Origin: Actinophytocola sp963840275
GTDB taxonomy: Bacteria > Actinomycetota > Actinomycetes > Mycobacteriales > Pseudonocardiaceae
Direction of reading: 5' to 3'
Assembly (NCBI GenBank): GCA_963840275.1
Contig: CAWIYK010000007.1
Coordinates: 1,125,127-1,189,126 of the forward strand
DNA: 64,000 bases
Positions 1 through 8,341 of this stretch are shown here, piece by piece. How positions within the stretch are numbered: position 1 is the first letter of the stretch; each line of letters opens with the position of its first letter. The position numbers and the translations under genes are program-made. The notes under the pieces are model-generated. The model was given only the letters and a program-made list of their open reading frames with translations, was not told the origin of the DNA and made no database searches.

Positions 1-410
1 GCGGCCCACCAGTACGCGGACAGGAAGTGCAGGGTGTCGGCGGCGGCCCGCTGCTCGCCCTGGCGCGACTGGGCGTAGCGCGTGGCGGCGTCGCCCTCGT
101 GCTGGATGACCTGGACGGTGCGCGCGCCACGGGCGAGGAGCGCGTCGAGCTGGCTTCCGGTGAGCACGAGGTCGACGAGCACCGCGCCGTCATCCGTGCC
201 GTCGTCCATGCGGGGCCGGGCGGCGATGTCCGCGCCGCTCGCGACCAGCTCGTCGAACATGGCCTCGGCCGGCAGCTCCACCCGCACGAGCGCCTGCTCG
301 TCGGCCGCGACCGCCGGCGGCGCCGCGGCCGCGAAGGGGGAGGCCCCCACGGTGATCGTGGACAGCAGAACGACGGCGGCGGTCGCGAGACCCCATCCGC
401 GCTTCGTCAT
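1..410 (-). CDS. Secreted protein, N-terminal part only (possible M14 metallocarboxypeptidase precursor)
   Basis: The reading frame begins with an ATG at 408-410, preceded by a GGGAGG ribosome-binding site, and runs off the left edge, so only about 136 residues are visible. Residues 1-35 form a signal peptide: a short basic start, a hydrophobic stretch and an Ala-rich end (AAAAPPAVAA). The rest is an acidic, Ala-rich segment that includes LPAEAMFDELVASGADIA and later LHFLSAYWW. This pattern resembles the propeptide of actinobacterial secreted M14 zinc carboxypeptidases. No catalytic motif lies inside the window, so the family call is an inference from propeptide style. Export is well supported. 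A different secreted hydrolase with a similar prodomain is possible. Confidence 0.6.
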   Translation of the reverse strand, partial: MTKRGWGLATAAVVLLSTITVGASPFAAAAPPAVAADEQALVRVELPAEAMFDELVASGADIAARPRMDDGTDDGAVLVDLVLTGSQLDALLARGARTVQVIQHEGDAATRYAQSRQGEQRAAADTLHFLSAYWWA

Positions 411-466
411 GGCGCCTCCCAGGCGAATGGAATGACACGTGAATCATTCCCCATGACGTTGACGAG

Positions 467-1159
467 TCAAGTAGTTCCTGCCGCCGGATCTGGTTGGGTC
501 GCCGGCCACGCCGCGGTCGCCACCGCGCGCTCGTGCCACACGTCCACCCCGACGCCGCCCGGCTCCCAGCTCGCGCAGAAGTCCGCCAGCTCGAGGCAGC
601 GGTTGAGCATGGTCTTGTGGCGCACCTCCCACGGGGGCACCGGCCCGCCGTACGCGGCGAAGAACGCGCCGAGCGCGCCGACGTGCTCCGGGTGGTGGGT
701 GCGCACCAGCCACTCGCACCACGCGAGGTCCTCGACCGGGTCGCCGAGGTGCGCGAACTCCCAGTCCAGCACGGCCGTGACCCGCAGGGCGCCGTCCTCG
801 TCCTCGAGGAGCACGTTGTCCGGGCCGTAGTCGCCGTGCACGAGCACCCGCCCCCGGGTGTCCTGGTCGGCGCCGTGGATCTCGCGCAGCACGGTCCCGC
901 ACACGCGCAGCACCTCGGTCGCGTGCCCGGCGTCGATGAGGCCCCCGCCGTGCTCGCCGGCGACGAACCCCAGCTCGAGCGTCCGTCCGCGCACCGCGCG
1001 CACGGGCGGCAGCGGCACCCGGTCCCGCAGCCGGGTCAGCGCGGCCAGCTCCCGTCCGAGCCGCTGCTCGGCGTCCGGTCCCGCGTAGGTCTTGCGTACG
1101 ACCCGGCCGTCGCCCACGGTCCGGTTGGTGTAGCCATGTCGCAGTCGTCGGAACTCCAT
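467..1159 (-). CDS. Aminoglycoside phosphotransferase (APH)-family kinase
   Basis: A 230-residue protein with the kinase-like fold of the APH/choline-kinase family. The Brenner-type catalytic loop HGDYGPDNVLL is followed by the metal-binding segment LDWEFAHLGDP, both with the key Asp and Asn residues. The N-terminus has a short nucleotide-binding beta-sheet (RVVRKTYAG). I chose the ATG at 1157-1159 because GGGGAGG lies just upstream. A GTG 18 bases further upstream overlaps that site and is less likely. Members of this family phosphorylate small hydroxyl compounds such as aminoglycosides, choline or sugars, and the substrate cannot be read from sequence. The protein is somewhat shorter than true aminoglycoside resistance enzymes. 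It lies 39 bases downstream of the AfsR-type gene on the same strand and may be co-transcribed. Confidence 0.85.
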   Translation of the reverse strand: MEFRRLRHGYTNRTVGDGRVVRKTYAGPDAEQRLGRELAALTRLRDRVPLPPVRAVRGRTLELGFVAGEHGGGLIDAGHATEVLRVCGTVLREIHGADQDTRGRVLVHGDYGPDNVLLEDEDGALRVTAVLDWEFAHLGDPVEDLAWCEWLVRTHHPEHVGALGAFFAAYGGPVPPWEVRHKTMLNRCLELADFCASWEPGGVGVDVWHERAVATAAWPATQPDPAAGTT

Positions 1160-1198
1160 TGAGGACCGCCTCCCCACCGGCGACCGTAGGTGAGCCGG

Positions 1199-2845
1199 CT
1201 AACTTCCGGCTACATCCAGCGCATAGCGGTGGATCAGGGCCGGCATGGTGTGCCGGTACGGCCCGCTCTGAGTAATCAGATGCAGGGCGGCGAGTCGGTC
1301 CACTTCGGGCCCGACGGTCGTGATGTCCTTGGCCAGCAAGGAGAACACGTGCCGCTCGACGGGCGTGAGCGCCGCGCGGGAGAGGTCCAGCGCCGCGCGG
1401 ACGCCGACCATCGGGTCGCCGGCGACCGACAGTTCGGCGAGCGGGTCGCCCGTGCGCAGCGCCGCGACGAGGTCGGCGACCGTCTGTTGTGGTCTCGCGG
1501 ACAGATTCGCGGCCGCTATCCGGAGGGCGAGGGGCAGGAAGTCGCACAGTTCCGCGAGCTCGCCGAAATCTCCTGGGCCGAGCACGTGCGCGAGCAGCGC
1601 GTCGGCGTCGGCCGACGGCAGCGGGCCCAGCGTCAGCCTGCGCACGCCGTGGGTCACGACCAGCCCGCGCAGGTCGTCCCGGCTGGTGATCAACACCTCG
1701 GTCGGCGACGGGCCGGGCAGCAGCGGCCGCACGTGGTCGGGGTCGCGGGCGTTGTCCAGCACCACGAGCAGCCGCCGGTCGGCGAGCGCGGTCCGGAACA
1801 CCGCGGCGCGCTCGTCCTCGCCGTCGGGCACCGGCACGCCGAGCGCCTGCAGGAACCGTGCGAGCACGTCGGCGGCCGCGAGCGCGGGCCGCCGGTCGAA
1901 GCCACGCAGGTCGACGTAGAGCTGGCCGTCGGGGAAGCGGTCGGCGGCCTGCGCGCCCCAGTGCACGGCGAGCGCGGTCTTGCCGACCCCGGCGCCGCCG
2001 ACGATCGCCGTCACGCCGTGGCCGATGCCGGCCAGCTCGGCCGCCCGCCCGACGAACGCGGGCGCGGGCGGCAGCTGGCGGGGCACGATCCGTTCCACCG
2101 GCGCCAGCAGCTCCTGGTGCAGCCTGCGCAGCTCGGCGCTGGGCTCCTCGCCGAGCTCGGCCATCCAGGTCCTGCGCACCCGCTGGAACGTGGCCAGCGC
2201 CTCGGCCTGCCGGCCGGTCCGGTGCAGCGCCAGCATCAGCTGCCGCCACATGCGCTCCCGCAACGGGTACAGCTCGACCTGCTGGGTCAGCTCGGCGACC
2301 AGCGCGGAGTCCCTTCCGCACGCCAGCTCGGCGTCCACAGTGGACTCCCACGTGTCGAGCCAGCGCCCGGTGAGGCGCTCGGCGGCGGTCGTCACCAGCT
2401 CGGTCGGCAGCACGTCGGACAGCGGGTTCCCGCGCCACAGCGCGAGCGCGCGGCGCAGCAGGTCGGCGGCGTCCTCCGCGTCGCCACGCCGCAGCGCCGC
2501 CCGGCCGCGCGCGGACAGCTCGTCGAACTCGCCGACATCGAGCTGCCGGTCGGTCACCTCGAGCCGGTAGCCGTGTTCGTCGGTCACCAGCAAACGGCCG
2601 CGTTCGTCGCCGAGCGCGCGGCGCAGCCACGACACATGGCCGTGCACCTGGGTCGCGGCGCTGCCGGGCGGCTCGGCGCCCCACAGCTCGTCGATCAGCT
2701 GCTCGACGCGGACCGCCTCGCCGGCGCGGATCAGCAGCGTGGCGAGCAGCGCGCGCCGCTTGGCGGAGCCGATGCCGTTCCACCCGCCGGAACCACTGGA
2801 CACCTCCAACGGCCCGAGCATCCGGAACCGGGGCTCACTCGACAT
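1199..2845 (-). CDS. AfsR/SARP-type regulator without TPR domain
   Basis: A 548-residue transcription regulator. Residues 1-95 are an OmpR-like winged helix (GSAKRRALLATLLIRAG, then HGHVSWLRRALG). Residues 100-240 are the BTAD helical domain (DVGEFDEL, LWRGNPLSD, ERMWRQLMLALHRTGRQAEAL). Residues 255-548 are an NB-ARC ATPase with Walker A GGAGVGKTA, Walker B RRLLVVLDNARD and sensor LITSRDDLRG. The chain stops at the end of the ATPase, whereas AfsR continues into TPR repeats. The start codon overlaps the end of the next gene upstream by 11 bases, so the two are translationally coupled. Such proteins usually activate antibiotic or developmental genes in response to ATP binding. No biosynthetic cluster lies beside it, so the target is unknown. 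Confidence 0.88.
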   Translation of the reverse strand: MSSEPRFRMLGPLEVSSGSGGWNGIGSAKRRALLATLLIRAGEAVRVEQLIDELWGAEPPGSAATQVHGHVSWLRRALGDERGRLLVTDEHGYRLEVTDRQLDVGEFDELSARGRAALRRGDAEDAADLLRRALALWRGNPLSDVLPTELVTTAAERLTGRWLDTWESTVDAELACGRDSALVAELTQQVELYPLRERMWRQLMLALHRTGRQAEALATFQRVRRTWMAELGEEPSAELRRLHQELLAPVERIVPRQLPPAPAFVGRAAELAGIGHGVTAIVGGAGVGKTALAVHWGAQAADRFPDGQLYVDLRGFDRRPALAAADVLARFLQALGVPVPDGEDERAAVFRTALADRRLLVVLDNARDPDHVRPLLPGPSPTEVLITSRDDLRGLVVTHGVRRLTLGPLPSADADALLAHVLGPGDFGELAELCDFLPLALRIAAANLSARPQQTVADLVAALRTGDPLAELSVAGDPMVGVRAALDLSRAALTPVERHVFSLLAKDITTVGPEVDRLAALHLITQSGPYRHTMPALIHRYALDVAGS

Positions 2846-5800
2846 CCGCGCCGGGCCCGTCCAGTTCGTCCAACAACCGCAGCGCGCGGTCCGCGCCCGG
2901 CCGGTGCCCGGTGTCGCGGTGGGTGGCGAGCGCCTGCTCGGCGTGCCGGGCCGCCTCCGCGCGGTGCCCGAGCGACGCGGTCGCCTCGGCCAGCACGGTC
3001 AGCGCCTGCCCCTCGAGCACCCGCAGCTGGTGCTTGCTCGCCGAGGTCAGCGCCTGCTCGGCCCACGGCAGCGCCTCCGCCGGCCGGCCCCTGCGCAGCC
3101 GCAGGTCGGCGAGCCCCAGCAGCGCGTCGACGTGGCCGGCCGCGAAACCGGACGCGCTCGTCGCGTTCAGCGCCTCGGTGTAGCAGCGGCCCGCGCCGGC
3201 GAACTGGCCGAGCGCGGCGAGCGCGTCGCCGAGCACGTTCAGCGCGCCGACCCGCACATGGTGCTCGCCGCCGACCCGCGCGAGCGCGACCGCCCGGTCG
3301 GCGTAGCCGCGGGCCTCGGCGAACCGGTCCGCGTCGAGGTGCGCCGCGGCGAGCGCCCGCAACGCCTCGGCCTGCGCGTGCGGCCACCCGATGTCCGCGC
3401 CGAGCGTGAGCGCCTCGGACCGCGCCTCGAGCGGCTCGCCGGCGGGATCGGCGGGATCGGTCAGCCGCCGCACCAGGCCGAGGTTGTCGGCGACGAGGCA
3501 CCGGCCCCTGCGGTCGCCGAGCTCCTCGTACAGCGTGAGCGCCCGTTCCTGGTGGTCGACGGCGTCGGCGAGCCGGCCGAGGCTCTGGTGCGCGAGCCCG
3601 ATGTTGTGCAGCTCCCGCGCCTCGCCGGCGCGGAAGGAGATCGTGCGGTCGATCGCGAGCGCGTCGGCCAGCGTGCCCAGCGCCTCCTCCGGTCGGCCGA
3701 GGCCGAGCTCGGCGCGGCCGACGCCGCTCAGCGCGGTCGACTCGCCCTCCCGCCAGTTCGCGCGTTCGCTCCAGGTCCGCGCCGCCCGGTAGTGGCGCAG
3801 CGAGTCGGTCAGCCTGCCGTCGCACCACGCGAGGTGTCCGAGCGACAGGTGCATCGCCGCCCGTCCGGGGGCCGACTCCTCCGCGACGGCCACCGCGAGC
3901 CCCGCCTTCGCGGCCGCGGCCCAGTCCTCGCGCGGGAACCGGGTCGAGAAGTACCCGCGCAGCGCGTCCACCAGCCGCCACCCGCCCGGCGCGATCCCGA
4001 CCGACGCCACCAGGTTCGCGCGCTCCGCGTCCAGCCACGCGAGCGCGGCGCGGTGGTCGGCCAGCGCCACCGGCGTGACCGGCACCGGCGGGCCCGGCAC
4101 CCGCGCCATGTGCGGGCTGACGAACTGGGCGGCCCGCAGCGCGGAGGCGAGGTAGTGGTCGGCGAGCCTGCGCCGCTCCGCGCCGGAGCCGATGCCCGCG
4201 AGGTCGCGGGCGTAGCGGCGCAGCAGGTCGTGGCAGGTGAACCGGCCGGGCCCGGACTGCTCGACCATGTGCGCGCCGGCGAGCCGGTCGAGCACGGCGG
4301 CGGCCGCGACCTCCGGCACCCCGGTGAGCGCGGCGACCGTCGAGGCCGCGAAGTCCGGGCCGGGCACCACGCCGAGCAGCCGGAACGTGCGGCGCGCGGC
4401 TTCGGGCAGCGCCGCGTAGGACACGTCGAACGCGGCGCGGACCGCGGTGCGTCGGTGGGCCAGCTCGGTCAGGTGGTTGCCTTCGCGCAGCGCGGACACG
4501 AGGCTCGCGACCGGCGTCCGCGCGGCGAGCTTGCCGGCGGCGATGCGCAGCGCGAGCGGCAGGTGCCCGCACAGCGCGGCCAGCTCGGCGAGGTCCGCGC
4601 CGGCGGCGCCGAGGCCGCCGACACCGGCGCGGCCGAGCACCGCGACCGCGGCGTCCGGCGCCAGCACGGGAAGGCGCAGCAGGAGCGCGCCGTGCGTCGC
4701 GGTCAGCCCGCGCAGGTCGTCGCGGCTCGTGACCAGCACCAGACTCGCGGAAGGGCCGGGCAGCAGCGGCCGCACCTGGTCGGCGTCGCGGGCGTTGTCG
4801 AGCACGACCAGCACCCGCTTGCCCGACAGCCGCGAGCGGTAGAGCGCGCTGAGCGTGTCCTCGTCGGCGGGCACCTCGTCGTCCGGCACGCCGAGCGCGT
4901 GCAGGAACCTGGTGAGGACCGTGTGCGGCGGGACCGCCGGCCCGGTGGCGTAGCCGTGCAGGTCGACGTAGAGGTGGCCGTCGGGGAAGCGGTCGGCGGC
5001 GCGGTGGGCCCAGTGCCTCGCGAGCGCGGTCTTGCCGATCCCGGCCGGCCCGGCGACGGTCGCCACGACCACCTCGCCGCCTTGGGCCAGATCGGCGAGG
5101 GAGTCCAGCCTGGCGAGCTCGGCCTCGCGGCCGACCAGCTTCGCGACCGGCGGCACCTGCCGGGGGATGGGTCTGCGCAGATCGTCGTGCAGCCTGCGCA
5201 GCTCGGGGCCCGGCTCGATGCCGCTGTGGTCGACGAGGATCGCGCGCAGCCGCTCGTAGGCGCGCAGCGCGTCGGCGCGGCGGCCGGCGCGGTCGAGGGC
5301 GACCATCAGCTGACGCCACGACGTCTCCCGCAGCGGGTGTTCCTCGACGTGGCGCCACAGGTCGTCGATCACCTCGGCGTGCCGGCCGAGCGCGAGCTCC
5401 GCGTCGACCCGGTACTCCGTGGTGGCGAGGCGCAGCTCGGTCATGCGCCGCACGATGCCGGTGACCAGCGGCGTCGGCGCGACGTCGGCCAGCGCCGGGC
5501 CGTGCCACATGGCGAGGGCCTCGTCGAAGAGCTCCGCCGCGCGCTCGGCGTCGCCGGCTCGCAGTGCCGACCGCCCCTGTTCGGCCCGCCGGACGAACAC
5601 GAGTGCGTCGAGGTCGTCGTCGCCGACGACCAGCCGGTACCCGGGGGCGACGGTCACGAGCGACTGGGCGCCGGTCTCGCCGAGCGCGCGACGGATCCGC
5701 AGCACGTACCCGTGGATCTGTGTGGGTGCGGTCCGCGGCGGCCGGTCGCCCCACAGCTCGAAGAGCAGCTGGTCGACCGGGAGCACGTCGCCCGTGCGGA

Positions 5801-5900
5801 TGAGCAGGGCGGCGAGCAGGGAGCGGGGTTTCGCGGCGTCGACCTCGCGCCAGCGGTCGCCGTCGTGCACGGCGACGCCGCCCAGGATCCGATACCGCAT
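2835..5900 (-). CDS. AfsR/SARP-type regulator with NB-ARC and TPR domains
   Basis: A 1021-residue homologue of AfsR. It has a winged helix (residues 1-95), a BTAD domain (97-240), an NB-ARC ATPase (about 265-600, Walker A AGPAGIGKTA and Walker B RVLVVLDNARD) and a long C-terminal helical repeat region. The repeats, from about residue 690 to 1000, are TPR-like (GVGRAELGLGRPEEALGTL, IGLAHQSLGRLADAVDHQE, LGDALAALGQFAGAGRCY). The ATG at 5900 follows a strong GGGGAGGTGA. The downstream AfsR-type gene begins inside its last codons, and the two are clear paralogues, so they look like a local duplication in which the second copy lost its TPR region. Together they may act as a hetero-oligomeric regulator, but that is inference. 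Confidence 0.9.
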   Translation of the reverse strand: MRYRILGGVAVHDGDRWREVDAAKPRSLLAALLIRTGDVLPVDQLLFELWGDRPPRTAPTQIHGYVLRIRRALGETGAQSLVTVAPGYRLVVGDDDLDALVFVRRAEQGRSALRAGDAERAAELFDEALAMWHGPALADVAPTPLVTGIVRRMTELRLATTEYRVDAELALGRHAEVIDDLWRHVEEHPLRETSWRQLMVALDRAGRRADALRAYERLRAILVDHSGIEPGPELRRLHDDLRRPIPRQVPPVAKLVGREAELARLDSLADLAQGGEVVVATVAGPAGIGKTALARHWAHRAADRFPDGHLYVDLHGYATGPAVPPHTVLTRFLHALGVPDDEVPADEDTLSALYRSRLSGKRVLVVLDNARDADQVRPLLPGPSASLVLVTSRDDLRGLTATHGALLLRLPVLAPDAAVAVLGRAGVGGLGAAGADLAELAALCGHLPLALRIAAGKLAARTPVASLVSALREGNHLTELAHRRTAVRAAFDVSYAALPEAARRTFRLLGVVPGPDFAASTVAALTGVPEVAAAAVLDRLAGAHMVEQSGPGRFTCHDLLRRYARDLAGIGSGAERRRLADHYLASALRAAQFVSPHMARVPGPPVPVTPVALADHRAALAWLDAERANLVASVGIAPGGWRLVDALRGYFSTRFPREDWAAAAKAGLAVAVAEESAPGRAAMHLSLGHLAWCDGRLTDSLRHYRAARTWSERANWREGESTALSGVGRAELGLGRPEEALGTLADALAIDRTISFRAGEARELHNIGLAHQSLGRLADAVDHQERALTLYEELGDRRGRCLVADNLGLVRRLTDPADPAGEPLEARSEALTLGADIGWPHAQAEALRALAAAHLDADRFAEARGYADRAVALARVGGEHHVRVGALNVLGDALAALGQFAGAGRCYTEALNATSASGFAAGHVDALLGLADLRLRRGRPAEALPWAEQALTSASKHQLRVLEGQALTVLAEATASLGHRAEAARHAEQALATHRDTGHRPGADRALRLLDELDGPGADVE

Positions 5901-5975
5901 ACCGCTTCACCTCCCCGCCCCATTGTTCACACTCGGGAGGTTCGGAAGGTTGCCTTGACTCCTTTAGGCCGGGCG

Positions 5976-6305
5976 GTTCACCACCGTCGACGAGACCGCC
6001 GACGCCGGTCGGTTCGTCCGCTCATGGACGAGGCGAACGCGGTCCCCGAGCACGGCGGGATCCGTCGGTCCCCGATCGCCGCTTCGGGTTCACTGACCGG
6101 AAAACCGTGCTGGACGTGGGGGGCGGCACCGGCGCCGACACCCGTCAGCCGACCGGGTCGGTGAGCCTGCGGGCCGGGTCGTCGGCACCGACCCGAGCGA
6201 GGCGAGCCGCGGGAGGCGACCGGTCGGGACACTGGAGTTCCGCTTGGCAGACGTCCATGATCTGTCATTCCCAGATTCCCATTTCGGCGTTGTCCGGGCG
6301 CCTCC
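5976..6305 (+). pseudogene. Decayed class I SAM-dependent methyltransferase
   Basis: This stretch has no intact gene but carries methyltransferase motifs in order, in different frames. ADAGRFVRS and MDEANAVPEH come near the start. LTGK and VLDVGGGTGADT (the SAM-binding motif I) lie near 6085-6145. GRVVGTDPSEA follows near 6172-6205, and LEFRLADVHDLSFPDSHFG near 6230-6290. At least two frame changes are needed to join them. The C-terminal half is missing where the reductase gene on the other strand ends. It is a truncated, frameshifted relic. The rest of 5901-6311 holds only the promoter region of the AfsR-type genes. Confidence 0.65.
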
Positions 6306-6311
6306 CGCGCG

Positions 6312-7340
6312 TCACCGCCTGCGCAGTGCCGGGTCGGTCAGTGCGGGTGGTGTGTAGTAGCTGTCCGCGCGGTTGAGGTCGGTGCCGGGCGGCACGATCT
6401 CGTCGATCCGGTCCAGCACGTCGGCGCTCAGCACCGTGTCGGCGCCGGCCAGGAGCCCGTCGAGCTGCTCCATGGTCCTCGGACCGATGATCACCGACGT
6501 CACGGCCGGGTGTGACAGCACGAAGCCGACCGCGAGGTGCGGCAGCGTCAGGCCCGCCTCGGCGGCGAGCTTGGCGAGCGCGGTCACGGCCGCGAGCTTG
6601 CTGGCGTTCTCCGGCAGCGACGGGTCGAACTTGTGCGCCTCGGTCACCACGCGCCCGCCCTGCCGCGACGAGATGTCCGACTCCTGCGTGTACCGCCCGG
6701 ACAGCCAGCCCGCGGACAGCGGCCCCCAGGTCAGCACGCCCATGCCGTACTTCTGCGTGGTCGGCAGCACCGCCGCCTCGACGCCGCGCGCCAGGATCGA
6801 GTACGGCGGCTGCTCGGTGCGGAACCGCTGGTGGCCGCGCTGCGCGGCGACCCACTGGGCCTCCACGATCAGCTCGGCGGGGAACGTCGAGCTGCCGATG
6901 GCACGCACCTTGCCGGCCCGGACCAGGTCGGTCAGCGCCGACAGGGTCTCGTCGATGTCGGTGGTCGGGTCCGGCCGGTGGATCTGGTACAGGTCGATGT
7001 GGTCGGTGCCGAGGCGCCGCAGGCTGTTCTCGACCTCCCGCACCAGCCAGCGCCGCGAGTTGCCGCTGTGGTTGTCGTCGTCGCCCATCGAGCCGTGCGC
7101 CTTCGTCGCGAGGACGACGTCGTCGCGACGGCCCTTAAGCGCCTTGCCGACGATCTCCTCCGACTCGCCGGCCGAGTAGATGTCGGCGGTGTCGACGAAG
7201 TTGATGCCCGCGTCGAGCGCGCGGTGGATGATCCGCACGCTGTCGTCGTGGTCGGGGTTGCCCAGTTCGCCGAACATCATGGCGCCGAGCGCGTACTCGC
7301 TCACCGAGATGCCCGTGCCCCCGAGGGTCCTGCGCTTCAT
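6312..7340 (-). CDS. Aldo/keto reductase
   Basis: A 342-residue NADPH-dependent reductase of the (beta/alpha)8 aldo/keto reductase superfamily, resembling the YajO/voltage-channel-beta branch. Diagnostic pieces are the start MKRRTLGGTGISVSEYALG, the catalytic Asp and Tyr in NFVDTADIYSAGESEE, Lys in VLATKAHG, His in IDLYQIHRPD, and the cofactor loop SVIIGPRTMEQLDG near the C-terminus. The ATG at 7338-7340 follows a perfect AGGAGG. The 105-base gap to the XRE regulator on the other strand is the likely control region, and in actinomycetes this arrangement often means the regulator controls the reductase. The physiological substrate is unknown. Confidence 0.93.
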   Translation of the reverse strand: MKRRTLGGTGISVSEYALGAMMFGELGNPDHDDSVRIIHRALDAGINFVDTADIYSAGESEEIVGKALKGRRDDVVLATKAHGSMGDDDNHSGNSRRWLVREVENSLRRLGTDHIDLYQIHRPDPTTDIDETLSALTDLVRAGKVRAIGSSTFPAELIVEAQWVAAQRGHQRFRTEQPPYSILARGVEAAVLPTTQKYGMGVLTWGPLSAGWLSGRYTQESDISSRQGGRVVTEAHKFDPSLPENASKLAAVTALAKLAAEAGLTLPHLAVGFVLSHPAVTSVIIGPRTMEQLDGLLAGADTVLSADVLDRIDEIVPPGTDLNRADSYYTPPALTDPALRRR

Positions 7341-7445
7341 GAGACCTCCTGTGTGACTGCCCTCCACTCTGCGACCGCCGGGCGCCGGCCGCCAGGTACG
7401 GCTCAACCTGGGCCTGCCGGAACCACCCGGGCGGATAATGGGGTC

Positions 7446-8303
7446 ATGGGACAGGTGGAGGACCAGATCACGCCCTTCCTGAAGGCACGCAGGGCCGCGC
7501 TCGCCCCGGCGGCGCTCGGTCTGCCGGACGGGGTGGCCCGGCGTCGGGTGCGCGGCCTGCGCCGTGAGGAGGTCGCCCAGCTCGCGGGCATCAGCGTGGA
7601 CTACTACACGCGCATCGAGCAGGGCCGTGCGCCCGCGATCTCCGACGCGGTGCTCGACGCCATCGCCCGCGCCCTGCGGCTCACCCCGTCCGAGCACACC
7701 TACCTGCGCAACATCACCGCGCCGGGCCGCCGCGGCGGCGCCGGTGCCTGTGCGCGCGCCGACCGGCCGGTGGTCCGCCCGCAGATCCTGCAGCTGATGG
7801 AGGCGATGGGCGACACCGTGCCGGCCATGGTCTACGGGCCGGGCATGGACGTGCTCGCGTGGAACCGGCTCGCGAACCGCCTGACGTTCGACTTCGACGC
7901 GTTGCCGGAGAGCGAGCTGAACGCGGCCCGGCTGGTGTTCCTGCACCCGGAGGCGCGGGAGATGTACCCGGACTGGGAGCAGATCGCCGCCGAGCTGGTG
8001 TCCGCGCTGCGTGCCGAGGTCGGCCAGTTTCCCGACCAGGGCCGGCCGCACCAGGTGATGTGCGAGCTGCGGGACGTGAGCGGGGAGTTCCGGCGGTTCT
8101 GGGACGCCCAGGACGTACTCGAACGCGGCCACGGCGTCAAACGGATAACGAACCGGGAGGTCGGCGAGCTGATGGTGACGTTCGAGGCGTTCTCCGTGCC
8201 GAACGCGCCGGACCAGCGGTTCTGTACGTACTCCGCACCGAAGGGTTCGGAGACCGAACACCGGCTGCGGCTGCTTGCGACCAGAATCACCGCCGCCGTC
8301 TGA
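7446..8303 (+). CDS. XRE-family regulator with MmyB-like ligand-binding domain
   Basis: A 285-residue regulator. Residues 35-85 form the helix-turn-helix (LRREEVAQLAGISVDYYTR, then IEQGRAPAISDAVLDAIARAL). Residues 105-285 match the MmyB/MLTR ligand-binding domain (MDVLAWNRLANRLTFDF, RLVFLHPEAREMYPDWE, FRRFWDAQDV, FSVPNAPDQRFCTYSAP). The start is the ATG at 7446, matching the usual family N-terminus FLKARRAAL. The reading frame is open further upstream but would run through the divergent reductase gene. Family members bind small molecules, possibly fatty acids, and regulate adjacent oxidoreductase genes. The divergently transcribed aldo/keto reductase is the obvious target. The exporter gene starts 38 bases downstream. 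Confidence 0.92.
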   Translation: MGQVEDQITPFLKARRAALAPAALGLPDGVARRRVRGLRREEVAQLAGISVDYYTRIEQGRAPAISDAVLDAIARALRLTPSEHTYLRNITAPGRRGGAGACARADRPVVRPQILQLMEAMGDTVPAMVYGPGMDVLAWNRLANRLTFDFDALPESELNAARLVFLHPEAREMYPDWEQIAAELVSALRAEVGQFPDQGRPHQVMCELRDVSGEFRRFWDAQDVLERGHGVKRITNREVGELMVTFEAFSVPNAPDQRFCTYSAPKGSETEHRLRLLATRITAAV

Positions 8304-8341
8304 GTGGAACAAACCGCGGCCGTCGCAGGTTGTCGCCGACC

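Noticed and set aside
2739..6164. Very long open frame on the plus strand opposite the AfsR-type genes
   Set aside because: It is the mirror of two well-supported genes, has low-complexity Arg/Gly/Val-rich composition and no motif. High GC makes such antisense frames long.
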